Of a stretch of DNA of 41,132 nucleotides, positions 1 to 8,414 are shown piece after piece. The notes beneath the pieces were generated by a model. It was not told the DNA's origin, did not search any database, and was given only the letters and a program-made list of their open reading frames with translations. Positions within the stretch are counted from its first letter, which is position 1, and each line of letters starts with the position of its first letter. Made by a program: the position numbers and the translations under genes. The DNA is from Hespellia sp. Its GTDB lineage: Bacteria > Bacillota > Clostridia > Lachnospirales > Lachnospiraceae. The stretch is taken from contig JAQUUC010000034.1 of assembly GCA_028694105.1 (NCBI GenBank), forward strand, positions 1 through 41,132, read 5' to 3'.

Positions 1-1235
1 GCTGTGGCTGCGCTGTATCCTGCCATTGCAAGGAGCCATCCAATCAGGGAACCTCCAATACCGGAACCGATTTTAGAACCAAATGAACTGGCACTGTTAC
101 TCATTCCAAGCATTCTTTTGCCAAATTTCCACTCGTTATATTCCACACAACTATTTACCATGGCTCCAAGTAAGCACATAATCGGGATGTTTGCAAATGT
201 TATAAAGCATCCTAATACCAAAACCGAAACAAAACTATATGGTGTAAATGCTCTTCCGACGCAGGCAAGTAATCCCATAATACATCCGATTTCACAAGTT
301 TTTGCCATACCGAATTTCTTTGCCATAGGACCGACTGCAATAAATCCCACGAAAGTTGGAATCAGACCAACCGCTCCCATAATACCTACCAGATTGTCAT
401 TACCAAGAATATATTTTGCAAAATAAGTTCCACCAGAGCCTGATAAACCATAAGAAATATTCATAAATAAGCTGGCAACTAACATCAATACCCAATATTT
501 ATTTTTGAATAAATATGAGATACCTTCTTTGAATGGAAGTTTTTCTTCGATTTCCTTCTGTTCATCCGAAATCGTTGCACCTGTTGTTTCTTTTGAGGTT
601 TTGTATAGTATCAATAATGATAATGCTGCAATTAATGCAAATATAACTGCAAGTTTAATCCATGCGGACTGTGTTCCACCAAGCATATTGGTAATAGGAA
701 TCAATAAAATTGCAAGAATCATACCGATGATGTATCCAAATACTGCTCTGACAATTCCCATCTTGCCTCTTTCATCCACACTTTCGGTGCGCATAGACAT
801 CAGCGATGTATAAGGAATTGCAACTGCTGTATAGATCACCGCTGTAATTAAAATATTTGTAATCAGTACATATGCCATCTGCAATCCACTGGACATTCCC
901 TTCGGAACAGTGAACATCATGATAATGATAAGGAATGTTGGAATGACCATACGTAAGAACCATGGACGACATTTCCCTTTTGGTGATTTGCCCCTATCCA
1001 TGATTTTCCCCATTGCTAAATCTGAAAATGCATCACAGATTTTTGCGACTAAAAGCATGGTTGCAACCATACCTGCTGCCAATCCGACTTTTTCTGTGTA
1101 AAAATATGTCATCTGTCCAACAAGACCTGACATCATATTCAGTGGTAACTGTCCCAGACCATCCCCTAAATAGTCTGTAAACCGCATGGTCTTTTGAATA
1201 CCCATGCTGTCTTTTCCAAGAGGTTTCTTTGCCAT
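1..1235 (-). CDS. GPH-family sugar:cation symporter (partial, C-terminus beyond left edge)
   Basis: The minus strand is open from an ATG at 1235 to the window edge, about 411 codons with no stop. An AAAGGAG ribosome binding site precedes the ATG. The product begins MAKKPLGKDS and continues with a series of hydrophobic helices. It has the early RFTDYLGDGLGQ and AKICDAFSDLAMGKIMDR stretches typical of glycoside-pentoside-hexuronide:cation symporters (GPH, an MFS relative of about 450-500 residues), so perhaps 50-80 residues are missing. It is expected in the cytoplasmic membrane, importing a glycoside or sugar with Na+ or H+. It is divergent from an AraC regulator and shares that regulator's putative operator with the GH78 gene at 5.6-8.3 kb, so a rhamnoside substrate is inferred. 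The substrate is not visible in the protein itself. Confidence 0.88.
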   Translation of the reverse strand, partial: MAKKPLGKDSMGIQKTMRFTDYLGDGLGQLPLNMMSGLVGQMTYFYTEKVGLAAGMVATMLLVAKICDAFSDLAMGKIMDRGKSPKGKCRPWFLRMVIPTFLIIIMMFTVPKGMSSGLQMAYVLITNILITAVIYTAVAIPYTSLMSMRTESVDERGKMGIVRAVFGYIIGMILAILLIPITNMLGGTQSAWIKLAVIFALIAALSLLILYKTSKETTGATISDEQKEIEEKLPFKEGISYLFKNKYWVLMLVASLFMNISYGLSGSGGTYFAKYILGNDNLVGIMGAVGLIPTFVGFIAVGPMAKKFGMAKTCEIGCIMGLLACVGRAFTPYSFVSVLVLGCFITFANIPIMCLLGAMVNSCVEYNEWKFGKRMLGMSNSASSFGSKIGSGIGGSLIGWLLAMAGYSAAT

Positions 1236-1273
1236 TTTATTTCTCCTTTAGATTCGTAAAATTGAAGGGTTGC

Positions 1274-1285
1274 ATAAGCGCTTAT
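1274..1285. promoter_or_regulatory. cre-like palindrome (CcpA site candidate)
   Basis: ATAAGCGCTTAT is a perfect 12-bp palindrome with the AAGCGCTT core of Firmicute catabolite-responsive elements. It lies between the symporter start (1235) and its likely -10 region (about 1296-1307), where a CcpA roadblock would act. The flanks do not fully match the cre consensus, so the call is tentative. Confidence 0.45.
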
Positions 1286-1322
1286 TTATGTTCTGATTGT
1301 ATATTAACGTTTTTGCATTGTT

Positions 1323-1353
1323 TTGTATTGTAATTATGAGTTTATTATTGTAA
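1323..1353. promoter_or_regulatory. Putative AraC operator, two half-sites at 20-bp spacing
   Basis: The octamer TATTGTAA occurs at 1326-1333 and again at 1346-1353, a period of exactly 20 bp (two helical turns), as is usual for AraC-family direct repeats. The 15-mer TTTTGTATTGTAATT at 1321-1335 recurs at 8406-8420, upstream of the GH78 gene. The sites lie just upstream of the symporter's likely -10 (TACAAT, 1301 to 1296 on the minus strand) and upstream of the AraC gene's own ribosome binding site. Confidence 0.6.
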
Positions 1354-1385
1354 AATCAAGTCAAATACATTTGAGAGGTTTGATA

Positions 1386-2582
1386 ATGAATTCTTCCGAA
1401 AATACAACCATTCAGTATTTACATATTTTATACCAGAGCACATTTCTTCCACTACAATATTATCAGGGAAAGGAATGTTTATTTCGACTGCCCTTTCATG
1501 AAATTCCATTTTCATTTGCAGACTTCTCCGGGGCTCCACAGTTCTCTTCCAACGACCATATGCACTATGCTATTACCAATGAATTTTTATATTATGGATG
1601 TGTCCACAACCCGGATACTGACGAAACCATTATTGCCGGGCCGATCAGCACCACCAGAATCCGACAGGATTCTCTGCCCCGCATTCTGATGGAATGGTCC
1701 GTCTCTCCGACACATAAAGACGATGTCTGGAACTATTTTCAGATTACACCGACCTTTTCGCATGAGCAGTTTTTAAATCTTCTCTCCTTGATTAATATCA
1801 CACTGAATCACGAAATATTGAATCCAACTACCTACTTTACCGATACGTCAGCTTCTCTTCTGAATCGAATCGGTGAAAAGCATTCTGCCAGCCTCTATCA
1901 GGCAAAGGAGGAGGAAATCTTTCACAATACCTACCAGTTCGAACGTGAATTATATCATTATGTGGAGGAAGGCAATCTCGAAGCGCTGAAGCGTCTGCTC
2001 TCTTATGACCGTAACTTTTCCAGTGGAACCATCGGTGAAACTTCCTTACGTCAGGAAAAAAACATTGCAATTTCCAGTATCACTCAGCTTACAAGACACA
2101 GCATTACCGGTGGTTTAGATATTGAAACCGCTTATCAGCTCAGTGACACTTATATTCAGGAATCCGAGAAATCCACATCCATTGACCAAGTAAAGAGATT
2201 AACCTACACTGCTTTGATCGATTTTACGAACCGTGTCGCTGCGAATAAAATTCCTCAGGGAATGTCGCCAGATATCTTCGCCTGTATGCAGTTCATTTCC
2301 ACCCATACGAATCAATCAATTTCCGTCAGTGATGTGGCAGATGCAATCGGGCGAAGTCCATCCTATGTGTCCAAAAAGTTCAAAAAGGAACTCGGATTCA
2401 ACTTGAATGAATTTATCATGAGACGAAAATTAGAAGAAGCGAAGAGTCTTCTTGCATTCACCGACAAATCTTTAAGTGAAATCAGCGAGTACCTGTGTTT
2501 CTCTTCCCAGTCTTATTTCCAGAATGTATTTAAGAAGAAATATCATGTCACGCCTTATGAATACAGAAAGTCCACGCAGTAA
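1386..2582 (+). CDS. AraC-family transcriptional regulator of the rhamnoside locus
   Basis: 398 residues from the ATG at 1386, preceded by a GAGAGG site. An in-frame TTG at 1323 would start inside the putative operator and has no ribosome binding site. The last ~95 residues form a double helix-turn-helix AraC domain (VSDVADAIGRSPSYVSKKFKKELG, then SEISEYLCFSSQSYFQNVFKKKYHVTPYEYR). The first 290 residues have no family signature I can name; they resemble the long sensor halves of Lachnospiraceae AraC regulators rather than a small cupin. The gene is divergent from the symporter and ends in a terminator that overlaps its stop codon. I infer that it activates the symporter and the GH78 gene in response to a rhamnose-type sugar, because the same repeat lies at both promoters. 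Confidence 0.88.
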   Translation: MNSSENTTIQYLHILYQSTFLPLQYYQGKECLFRLPFHEIPFSFADFSGAPQFSSNDHMHYAITNEFLYYGCVHNPDTDETIIAGPISTTRIRQDSLPRILMEWSVSPTHKDDVWNYFQITPTFSHEQFLNLLSLINITLNHEILNPTTYFTDTSASLLNRIGEKHSASLYQAKEEEIFHNTYQFERELYHYVEEGNLEALKRLLSYDRNFSSGTIGETSLRQEKNIAISSITQLTRHSITGGLDIETAYQLSDTYIQESEKSTSIDQVKRLTYTALIDFTNRVAANKIPQGMSPDIFACMQFISTHTNQSISVSDVADAIGRSPSYVSKKFKKELGFNLNEFIMRRKLEEAKSLLAFTDKSLSEISEYLCFSSQSYFQNVFKKKYHVTPYEYRKSTQ

Positions 2583-2602
2583 ACCACGTGGACTTCTTTT
2601 TT
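2568..2602 (+). terminator. Rho-independent terminator of the AraC gene
   Basis: Nine-bp perfect stem AAGTCCACG (2568-2576) / CGTGGACTT (2587-2595), followed by CTTTTTT. The AraC stop codon (2580-2582) sits in the loop, and the stop codon of the convergent gene starts in the T tract. Confidence 0.8.
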
Positions 2603-3266
2603 ACTTCTCATCATACATATAGAGATACTCTTTTGCTTCTCTCATATCAATCTTCAACTTTCCTTCTAAGATTGCAATTGGAATCTGGTCTTCAAATGTG
2701 TAGTTTATTGGGAAACGACTATGTTCAAAGTCATATACCGTCACCGTCTGCTCTTGTGGGTCTACAATCCAATATTCTCGAACTCCAGCTTCCATATACT
2801 TATTCAACTTCTTCACGCAGTCTTTTCGTTTGGAATATTTTGAAATCACTTCCATGACCCAGTCCGGTGCTCCAAATACGTTACCGTTTATGAATTTGTC
2901 TCTGTCGCAGACAATCATTACATCCGGCTGCACCATCGTCCAGATATCCTGATCCAGTTGAACATCTAACGGCGCGATTCCCGGGATACACTTCCCCTTT
3001 TCCGCTTTGATATAGTTTGCAATCTGACGATGAACTTCCCCAGCAATCATCTGATGACCAGAATGTGGTCCTTCCATTTCAATCACAACACCGTCAATCA
3101 ATTCCACACGGTAATCGTCTGGGAAATTTTGGTAGTCTTCAACCGTAAACTCGCCCTGCTTTTTCTTCTTGACGTGATACGCTGAGGGTTCTCTTAACCA
3201 TTGCGGTAAGGGTTCTGATGCAACCGTACTTCTGCTATTCATCCTCATAATTTCTTCGATTGTCAT
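2601..3266 (-). CDS. Uma2-family (DUF820) restriction-endonuclease-fold protein
   Basis: 221 residues from the ATG at 3266, with GGAAGGTG upstream. It shows the Uma2 pattern: an early Glu in the DDYRVELIDGVVIEM stretch, a central PDVMIVCD, then GAPDWVMEVISKYSKRKD and YMEAGVREYWIVDP. These supply the acidic residues and the Lys of a PD-(D/E)XK-like active site. The family is very common in Cyanobacteria and scattered in Firmicutes, and its role is unknown; nuclease activity is usually presumed. The first ~35 residues, basic and low in conservation, precede the domain. It is convergent with the AraC gene and lies just downstream of a MazE-like fragment, in the accessory block that splits the rhamnoside genes. 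Confidence 0.85.
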   Translation of the reverse strand: MTIEEIMRMNSRSTVASEPLPQWLREPSAYHVKKKKQGEFTVEDYQNFPDDYRVELIDGVVIEMEGPHSGHQMIAGEVHRQIANYIKAEKGKCIPGIAPLDVQLDQDIWTMVQPDVMIVCDRDKFINGNVFGAPDWVMEVISKYSKRKDCVKKLNKYMEAGVREYWIVDPQEQTVTVYDFEHSRFPINYTFEDQIPIAILEGKLKIDMREAKEYLYMYDEK

Positions 3267-3332
3267 ATGTTTTCACCTTCCAACTTTGCCCCAATATGCA
3301 TTAAAGTATGTTTTGCTTACCACTAACCCTTT

Positions 3333-3533
3333 CTACAGAAAGAATTTCTCCTTGATTAATTTCATTGAACAAGCTCTACCAGTGCTTCCTTCTGCATCTC
3401 CCCATGAAAATTCATCATATGGGCCAACTTTTCCGTCGAACTCCGCTGCCCTTTCTTCTAAAGTTTTGTGTTTAAACGTTTTTGATAACATAATACTTCC
3501 GTCTTTAATTTGGACATCTAGGAATTCATCCAT
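3333..3533 (-). pseudogene. MazE/AbrB-like antitoxin remnant
   Basis: 66 codons from the ATG at 3533, behind a strong TAGGAGG site. The reading LDVQIKDGSIMLSK, then TLEERAAEFDGK and DEFSWGDAEG, resembles the end of the AbrB/MazE barrel plus the C-terminal toxin-binding tail of MazE-type antitoxins. The first ~25-30 residues of the barrel (the KWGNS-type strand) are absent upstream. At the 3' end the frame passes the place where the family usually ends in G-[RK]-E-x-W. A one-base shift there would read K-H-W-stop, so a frameshift is likely. No MazF-like toxin gene is adjacent. The good ribosome binding site means a short product could still be made. It may instead be a tiny intact protein of unknown function. 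Confidence 0.55.
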
Positions 3534-3586
3534 ATGAACACCTCCTATCGTATATACTCTCAAGGAATAATTATCAATACCATATC

Positions 3587-5500
3587 TTAAAAAATCTCGC
3601 TCTTCATCTCGACCTTTTTACCACTATGTGCCAATCCAATTGCATAGACCTTTCCATCCAAGCCGGCCTCATACTGTTTCTCTTTTATCTGATTCAAAGC
3701 AGTCTGAGCAAGCGAGTCCAAATTATCTGTATCATCTTTTGCATACTTGAATTCTAAAATAAAATTGGGATATTGTGTTTTCTTTGAACAAAGTAATATA
3801 TCGCTTCGCCCATTGCCGCTTTCCCGATTACTCTTTACCTCGTAATCTTTGTACAGAAATGCGCACATACCAAGCATCATCATGTGATAGCTATTCTCAT
3901 TTTTCAAATCATAATAAGATGGTAATTCTAATAATATCAGTCGGTATTCTTCCAAAAACTCCTGTATGCGCTCAGATTTCAGATGCCTGAGCATCTTGGC
4001 AATATGCCCCTCCTGCACTTTCAGATAATGTGCCGTCAGTTTCTGAAATTCCTTCCTCACCTCATCATTTGGAACTTTTACGATACAGAAATCATCCTCG
4101 ATCTCTTCCAAAATCGTAATCATACCCGCATTGACAAGCAGTCCCCAGAGGGATGCATCGTCAGCCTGCTCATAATAGGATGATTCCAGATCAAGCTGGA
4201 CCTCCACCGTTCCCTGCTCAATTAAGTGTTCATAATCATTTACAAATGTCCGGCTGCTGTTTTCAAGCGCATCCTGAATCATACTATTTTCACTCGTGTT
4301 GACCCAATAGTAATTGAGCTTCTTCCTTGCAGCGTAGGATGTAATAGACCATGGATTATATAACTCAACAGAACCAAACAAATAGCCATCGTACATATCC
4401 TTCACTTCGTCCGACAACTCTAATCCATAATATCGAAGCAGCTCCTCTGTCTCTGTCTCGGTAAACCCGAAGTATTCTGCATATTCTGGTTCGTTCACGG
4501 TACACACAACCAGATTGTTCAATCCAGAAAAAATATTTTCTTTTGCAACTCTCTGGATACCAGTTACGAGTGCCTTTTCTAAAGCAGCATTTCCCTTGAG
4601 AGATGAACTGTACATACCGGAAAGAATCCCTCTGACTTCATCGTAATATCCACCCACATTTGCTGAAATAAATGGTGTATCGTATTCATCCAAAAGTAAA
4701 TAAACCTTTTCCCCATAATACTCTTGAAGTACCTGACATAATATCGAAATAGCCGGAACAATAATATGCCATTCTTCTCCGGATAGTTTTTCCTGATTGA
4801 AACGACGTTCGATTTGTTCCGCATTCTTTCTAAGATAGTCTGATACTTTTTCGCTCTTTCGTTCATGAGCATACTTTTCATATGCTTCTCGCAATACATG
4901 CACCAACTGATGAATCATGGCCGTCGCAGTATTCCCTTTTACATTTAAAAAGGATAAAAACAGAACCGGATGCTGATTCATCTCTGTCATCTGATAGCCT
5001 TTACTAATATGCGTTCCTTCAAAGATATCTGCCGATTCTTTTGTGCAGTCTAAAAATTCTGCCACCATAGACATGTTCATCGTCTTTCCAAAACGTCTCG
5101 GTCTTGTAATCAGTGTTACCTGATAATTTGATTCCAGAAACTCCGAAATCAACATCGTCTTATCCACAAAATAACTATTCGCTTCTCTAAGCCATCGAAA
5201 ATCCTGTGCCCCAATGGCAAGTTTCTTTTTCTTATCAGGCTGTCTTTTCACCTGATACGCACTATTCGATTCCCTAAGCATGGATTCCGTTCGCTGTATC
5301 GTTCTGCCAAACAAGTCATCCAACGAGCACTCTAAGATCTCGCTGATTTTCTCCAATGCTTCAAAATCAGGGGAACGATATCCCGATTCGTAATTCGTAT
5401 AAGTAGAACGGGAAATCTCCAAACGTTCTGCCATCTGCGACTGTGTGTATCCTCGCAATTTGCGCATCAAACTTAAATACTCTGGGAATTTCGTTTTCAT
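3587..5500 (-). CDS. HTH + AAA-ATPase-like + PD-(D/E)XK fusion protein
   Basis: 637 residues from the ATG at 5500, with GAAGGAG upstream; a longer in-frame start lies in the promoter and is rejected. Residues 5-65 are an XRE/Cro helix-turn-helix (GYTQSQMAERLEISRSTYTNYESG). From about 93 the AAA-ATPase-like domain (PF09820 type) follows, with the Walker-A variant RPRRFGKT at 133-140 and a Walker-B-like LLLDEYD near 245. The C-terminus is a PDDEXK_9-type nuclease domain: GRSD with Asp567, then LEFK with Glu583 and Lys585. The ATPase-nuclease pair (DUF1703-like) is abundant in gut Firmicutes and Bacteroidetes with no settled function. The HTH fusion and the inverted repeat over its promoter suggest autoregulation. 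It lies between Uma2/MazE fragments and GH78. A selfish or defence role is possible but unproven. Confidence 0.87.
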   Translation of the reverse strand: MKTKFPEYLSLMRKLRGYTQSQMAERLEISRSTYTNYESGYRSPDFEALEKISEILECSLDDLFGRTIQRTESMLRESNSAYQVKRQPDKKKKLAIGAQDFRWLREANSYFVDKTMLISEFLESNYQVTLITRPRRFGKTMNMSMVAEFLDCTKESADIFEGTHISKGYQMTEMNQHPVLFLSFLNVKGNTATAMIHQLVHVLREAYEKYAHERKSEKVSDYLRKNAEQIERRFNQEKLSGEEWHIIVPAISILCQVLQEYYGEKVYLLLDEYDTPFISANVGGYYDEVRGILSGMYSSSLKGNAALEKALVTGIQRVAKENIFSGLNNLVVCTVNEPEYAEYFGFTETETEELLRYYGLELSDEVKDMYDGYLFGSVELYNPWSITSYAARKKLNYYWVNTSENSMIQDALENSSRTFVNDYEHLIEQGTVEVQLDLESSYYEQADDASLWGLLVNAGMITILEEIEDDFCIVKVPNDEVRKEFQKLTAHYLKVQEGHIAKMLRHLKSERIQEFLEEYRLILLELPSYYDLKNENSYHMMMLGMCAFLYKDYEVKSNRESGNGRSDILLCSKKTQYPNFILEFKYAKDDTDNLDSLAQTALNQIKEKQYEAGLDGKVYAIGLAHSGKKVEMKSEIF

Positions 5501-5528
5501 GTTCCACTCCTTCTTTCCTTTTTCTTTT

Positions 5529-5557
5529 ATTATAACGCCAAAAGTCACGAAAAGCAA
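5529..5557 (-). promoter_or_regulatory. Promoter of the HTH/AAA/nuclease gene
   Basis: On the minus strand, a consensus -10 TATAAT (5534 to 5529) follows a weak -35 TTGCTT (5557 to 5552) at 17 bp. The left arm of the inverted repeat lies within the spacer between these hexamers. Confidence 0.55.
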
Positions 5558-5587
5558 CTATTTAATAGTTTCAATTCGTGACTTTTG
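5539..5587. promoter_or_regulatory. 13-bp inverted repeat with nested palindrome (operator candidate)
   Basis: CAAAAGTCACGAA (5539-5551) and its perfect inverse (5575-5587) flank AACTATTTAATAGTT (5556-5570), itself a palindrome with 7-bp arms. The element fills the space between the GH78 stop and the start of the HTH gene and overlaps that gene's promoter. I read it as an operator for the XRE domain encoded just downstream. It could also act as a GH78 terminator, but no good T tract follows on the minus strand. Confidence 0.55.
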
Positions 5588-5596
5588 TGATTTTTG

Positions 5597-8347
5597 TTAC
5601 TGCTGATTTAACGCTGCAATCACAGCCTCATACAAAGGCTTCGCCTGCGGTGCCTGTGCAACCAATTCTGACATCGTCATGTCATATGCGAATTTAATCA
5701 TTGGTCCATCCAGCATCCCCGGCACCGCCTGATTGAACATTTCCACTGCCAAAGGCTCGGCGATTATCTGCTTCAAAGTAGAATCCATGGAGAAACGGTC
5801 TTTTTCTAGTTTTGTCTCAGTCGCATATTCGTAATGATAGGTTCCTGACCCAACAGTCAGCATTTCCTCTTTTTCAGGCAAATAGATATCTGCTGTTGTA
5901 TTTGCAGGTATTGTCACATCAACAGTGATGACATGATTCTCACATTTCCACGCACTTCGAATGGTTCCATATACACTTTCCAGACTTGCATCCGCCCATG
6001 TAATTCCTTTCATGAACATTGGTTTAATCTGAATTTTTTTATAACCAGCTTCCAAGATGTTGATTCCCGCAAGCTTCTTATACATCCACTCGCCAATAGA
6101 ACCATATGCATAGTGATTGAGTGAGTTCATTCCCGATTCATCAAAACTTCCGTCCGGCATAATTGAATTCCAGCGTTCCCAGATGGTGGTCGCGCCCTTC
6201 TTCACCGCATAGAGCCATGAAGGGTAATCTTCTTGAAGGAAAATGGTTCCCGCCAGATCATGCATTCCATTTTCTGACAATGCGTGACAAATATATGGTG
6301 TGCCGACAAATCCTGTTGACAAATGATTCTTATGGTTCTCAATATTGGTCACCAGTGACTTCATGATGCGATTTCTATATTCTTCTTTCGCAAGATTGAA
6401 ACGTAGTGCCAGCACGCATCCAGTCTGGGTCTCACTGACCATTCTTCCGGTTTTGGTAATGTATTCTTCATTGAATAATGCTACAATCTTCTGATGTAAC
6501 TGCGTATACTGCTTCTCTTCTTCTGTTTTTCCAAGAACTGCCGCTGCCTTCGCAACGATATCGCAAGAATATGCATAGTACGCATTTGCAACAAGGTACT
6601 TATCGGTTGCTCCCGTTCTGTCTGCGCTTTCTTCTTTATCCAGCGCAAGCCAGTCACCATACTGGAATCCGTTCTGCCAAAGACCATTCTCATCACAGTG
6701 CTCAGTGATGTAATCAACCCAGCCTTTCATACTTTCATACTGATTTTCCAGAACGTTCTTATCGCCAAATGTTTCGTACACCGTCCATGGAACGATGGTT
6801 GCCACATCACTCCACGCTGCCGCTCCTGCCTGATCACCTAAAATATTTGGCACCACATGAGGGACACCCCATTCTTTTGTCTGCTCTGCTTTCAGATCAC
6901 GCAACCACTTTGTAAAGAAAAGAGCGGTATTCATATTATACGATGCTGTTGCCGCAAAAATCTGTGCATCACCTGTCCAGCCAAGACGTTCATCTCTCTG
7001 CGGGCAATCTGTTGGAATCTCAAGGAAGTTACTTCTCATTCCCCACTGAATGTTGCTTTGCAATTGGTTCACCATCTCATTGGAACACTGAAACTCACCT
7101 GTCATTTCCATGTCAGAATGAAGGGTACATGCAACAAAATTCTCCAGTTTAACTGTTTCTTTTTCCATTCCTTCGATTCGGATGTAGCGGAACCCATGGA
7201 AGGTAAAATGTGGTCTGAAAATCTGTTCATTTCCATCGCAGATAAATGTATCAATTGATGTTGCCTGACGAAGTGTCTCTGGATAGAAGTTCCCATCTTT
7301 ATCCAGTACTTCTGCATGGTGAATCACAATCTTCTGTCCCTTTTCGCCTTGCACATGCATTTCCACAAAGCCGCTCATGTTCTGGCCAAAGTCCAAGACC
7401 AATTCGCCTTTTGGAGTCTCGATTAATTCTTCTGCCGAAGTGCGTTCTGTAATACGAACCTCCTCGCCTTCCTGTGCAATCAGATTTTCTTTTCCTTCAT
7501 CTAAAATCTGTACCGGTGCAAATGTCTGTGCTGCCACAGTCGTATCAATTGTCTCGCCGAGATAAATCTGGCTCTCACGAATGGCTCCTGTCGTAACCTG
7601 CCATGAATCATCGGTGGCAATCACTTCTTTCGTTCCATCTTCATAGGTAATGTGTAGTTCCGCTAAAGCCGCAGTCTTATCTCCGTAAATGTTCGGGCGA
7701 AGTGTAAATCCAAATGGCCCCTTGTACCATCCGTCAGCAACCGTAATCTCGATTGTATTCTCACTTGTATTATCACTTGTCAACATCTCCGTTACATCAT
7801 AGGTCTGATACTGCAGGCGATGATGATAACTTGTCCATCCCGGAGCAAAGAACTGCTCGCCTGCTTTGTTTCCATTGATAGCAATCTCATATAAACCGTG
7901 AGCAGTCGCATAGATTCTTGCTCTTGCAATTTTCTTCTCACAGTTCACAGTGCGCACGAATACCGGGCATGTCTTCTCTTCTTCTGCAAATCCTGATGTA
8001 ATCCATTTTGCGCTCATCTGTTTAGGATGCAGCAAGCCCGTTTCAAAAGACATTTCAAGCGCTGCCTGCTCGCCCTGATTATCCCACACATGAATCTTTA
8101 CAAGATACGCTGTCTCTGCTTTCAAATCTTCTCCTGCATATTTCACGAGGATCGACTGATCACTGCTTACTTTACCGGAATCCCAGACGATTTTGCGTTC
8201 TGACTCATTTTCTGTGACCTGAATCTGGTATGCTTCCTGCATGCAATTGTTTTGATCCGATTTGACAATCCATGAAAATCTTGGTCTCTGCACATCTAAG
8301 CCGATGGGATTTTCACGATATTCTATACGTCCATGTTCTAAATTCAT
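5597..8347 (-). CDS. GH78 alpha-L-rhamnosidase (cytoplasmic)
   Basis: 916 residues from the ATG at 8347, which has AAAGGAG 6 nt upstream; the in-frame ATG at 8368 lacks a site. The order fits multidomain GH78 enzymes: N-terminal beta-sandwich modules (from GLDVQRPRFSWIV), a carbohydrate-binding-like part with PGWTSYHHRLQYQTYDVT, then an (alpha/alpha)6 barrel with the signature DCPQRDERLGWTGD at about 447-460, and a C-terminal beta domain (IKPMF...ASLESVYGTI). The last ~60 residues, rich in Met and Ala, are an extra tail. There is no signal peptide, so the enzyme should cleave terminal alpha-L-rhamnose from small glycosides after import. This fits a partnership with the GPH symporter at the left edge. 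The -35 region overlaps a putative AraC half-site. Confidence 0.93.
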   Translation of the reverse strand: MNLEHGRIEYRENPIGLDVQRPRFSWIVKSDQNNCMQEAYQIQVTENESERKIVWDSGKVSSDQSILVKYAGEDLKAETAYLVKIHVWDNQGEQAALEMSFETGLLHPKQMSAKWITSGFAEEEKTCPVFVRTVNCEKKIARARIYATAHGLYEIAINGNKAGEQFFAPGWTSYHHRLQYQTYDVTEMLTSDNTSENTIEITVADGWYKGPFGFTLRPNIYGDKTAALAELHITYEDGTKEVIATDDSWQVTTGAIRESQIYLGETIDTTVAAQTFAPVQILDEGKENLIAQEGEEVRITERTSAEELIETPKGELVLDFGQNMSGFVEMHVQGEKGQKIVIHHAEVLDKDGNFYPETLRQATSIDTFICDGNEQIFRPHFTFHGFRYIRIEGMEKETVKLENFVACTLHSDMEMTGEFQCSNEMVNQLQSNIQWGMRSNFLEIPTDCPQRDERLGWTGDAQIFAATASYNMNTALFFTKWLRDLKAEQTKEWGVPHVVPNILGDQAGAAAWSDVATIVPWTVYETFGDKNVLENQYESMKGWVDYITEHCDENGLWQNGFQYGDWLALDKEESADRTGATDKYLVANAYYAYSCDIVAKAAAVLGKTEEEKQYTQLHQKIVALFNEEYITKTGRMVSETQTGCVLALRFNLAKEEYRNRIMKSLVTNIENHKNHLSTGFVGTPYICHALSENGMHDLAGTIFLQEDYPSWLYAVKKGATTIWERWNSIMPDGSFDESGMNSLNHYAYGSIGEWMYKKLAGINILEAGYKKIQIKPMFMKGITWADASLESVYGTIRSAWKCENHVITVDVTIPANTTADIYLPEKEEMLTVGSGTYHYEYATETKLEKDRFSMDSTLKQIIAEPLAVEMFNQAVPGMLDGPMIKFAYDMTMSELVAQAPQAKPLYEAVIAALNQQ

Positions 8348-8385
8348 AACAAGCTCCTTTGAATTCATATTGATAAGTTAAGATG

Positions 8386-8414
8386 ATTGTATAATGTTCT
8401 GAGCCTTTTGTATT
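8386..8414 (-). promoter_or_regulatory. GH78 promoter
   Basis: On the minus strand, -10 TACAAT (8391 to 8386; TATACAAT if extended) follows a poor -35 AATACA (8414 to 8409) at 17 bp. The -35 lies inside the putative AraC half-site, the arrangement expected of an activator-dependent promoter. Confidence 0.5.

Noticed and set aside
4-972. Open frames on the plus strand and short ones opposite the GPH symporter
   Set aside because: They lie antisense to a continuous, family-typical membrane protein frame, have no ribosome binding sites and show no recognisable motifs. They are shadows of the partial symporter gene.
3587-5500. A canonical restriction-modification or phage-defence system around the HTH/AAA/nuclease gene
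   Set aside because: No methyltransferase, specificity subunit, reverse transcriptase, TIR, CBASS or other defence partner is encoded nearby. It is kept as a single unusual gene.
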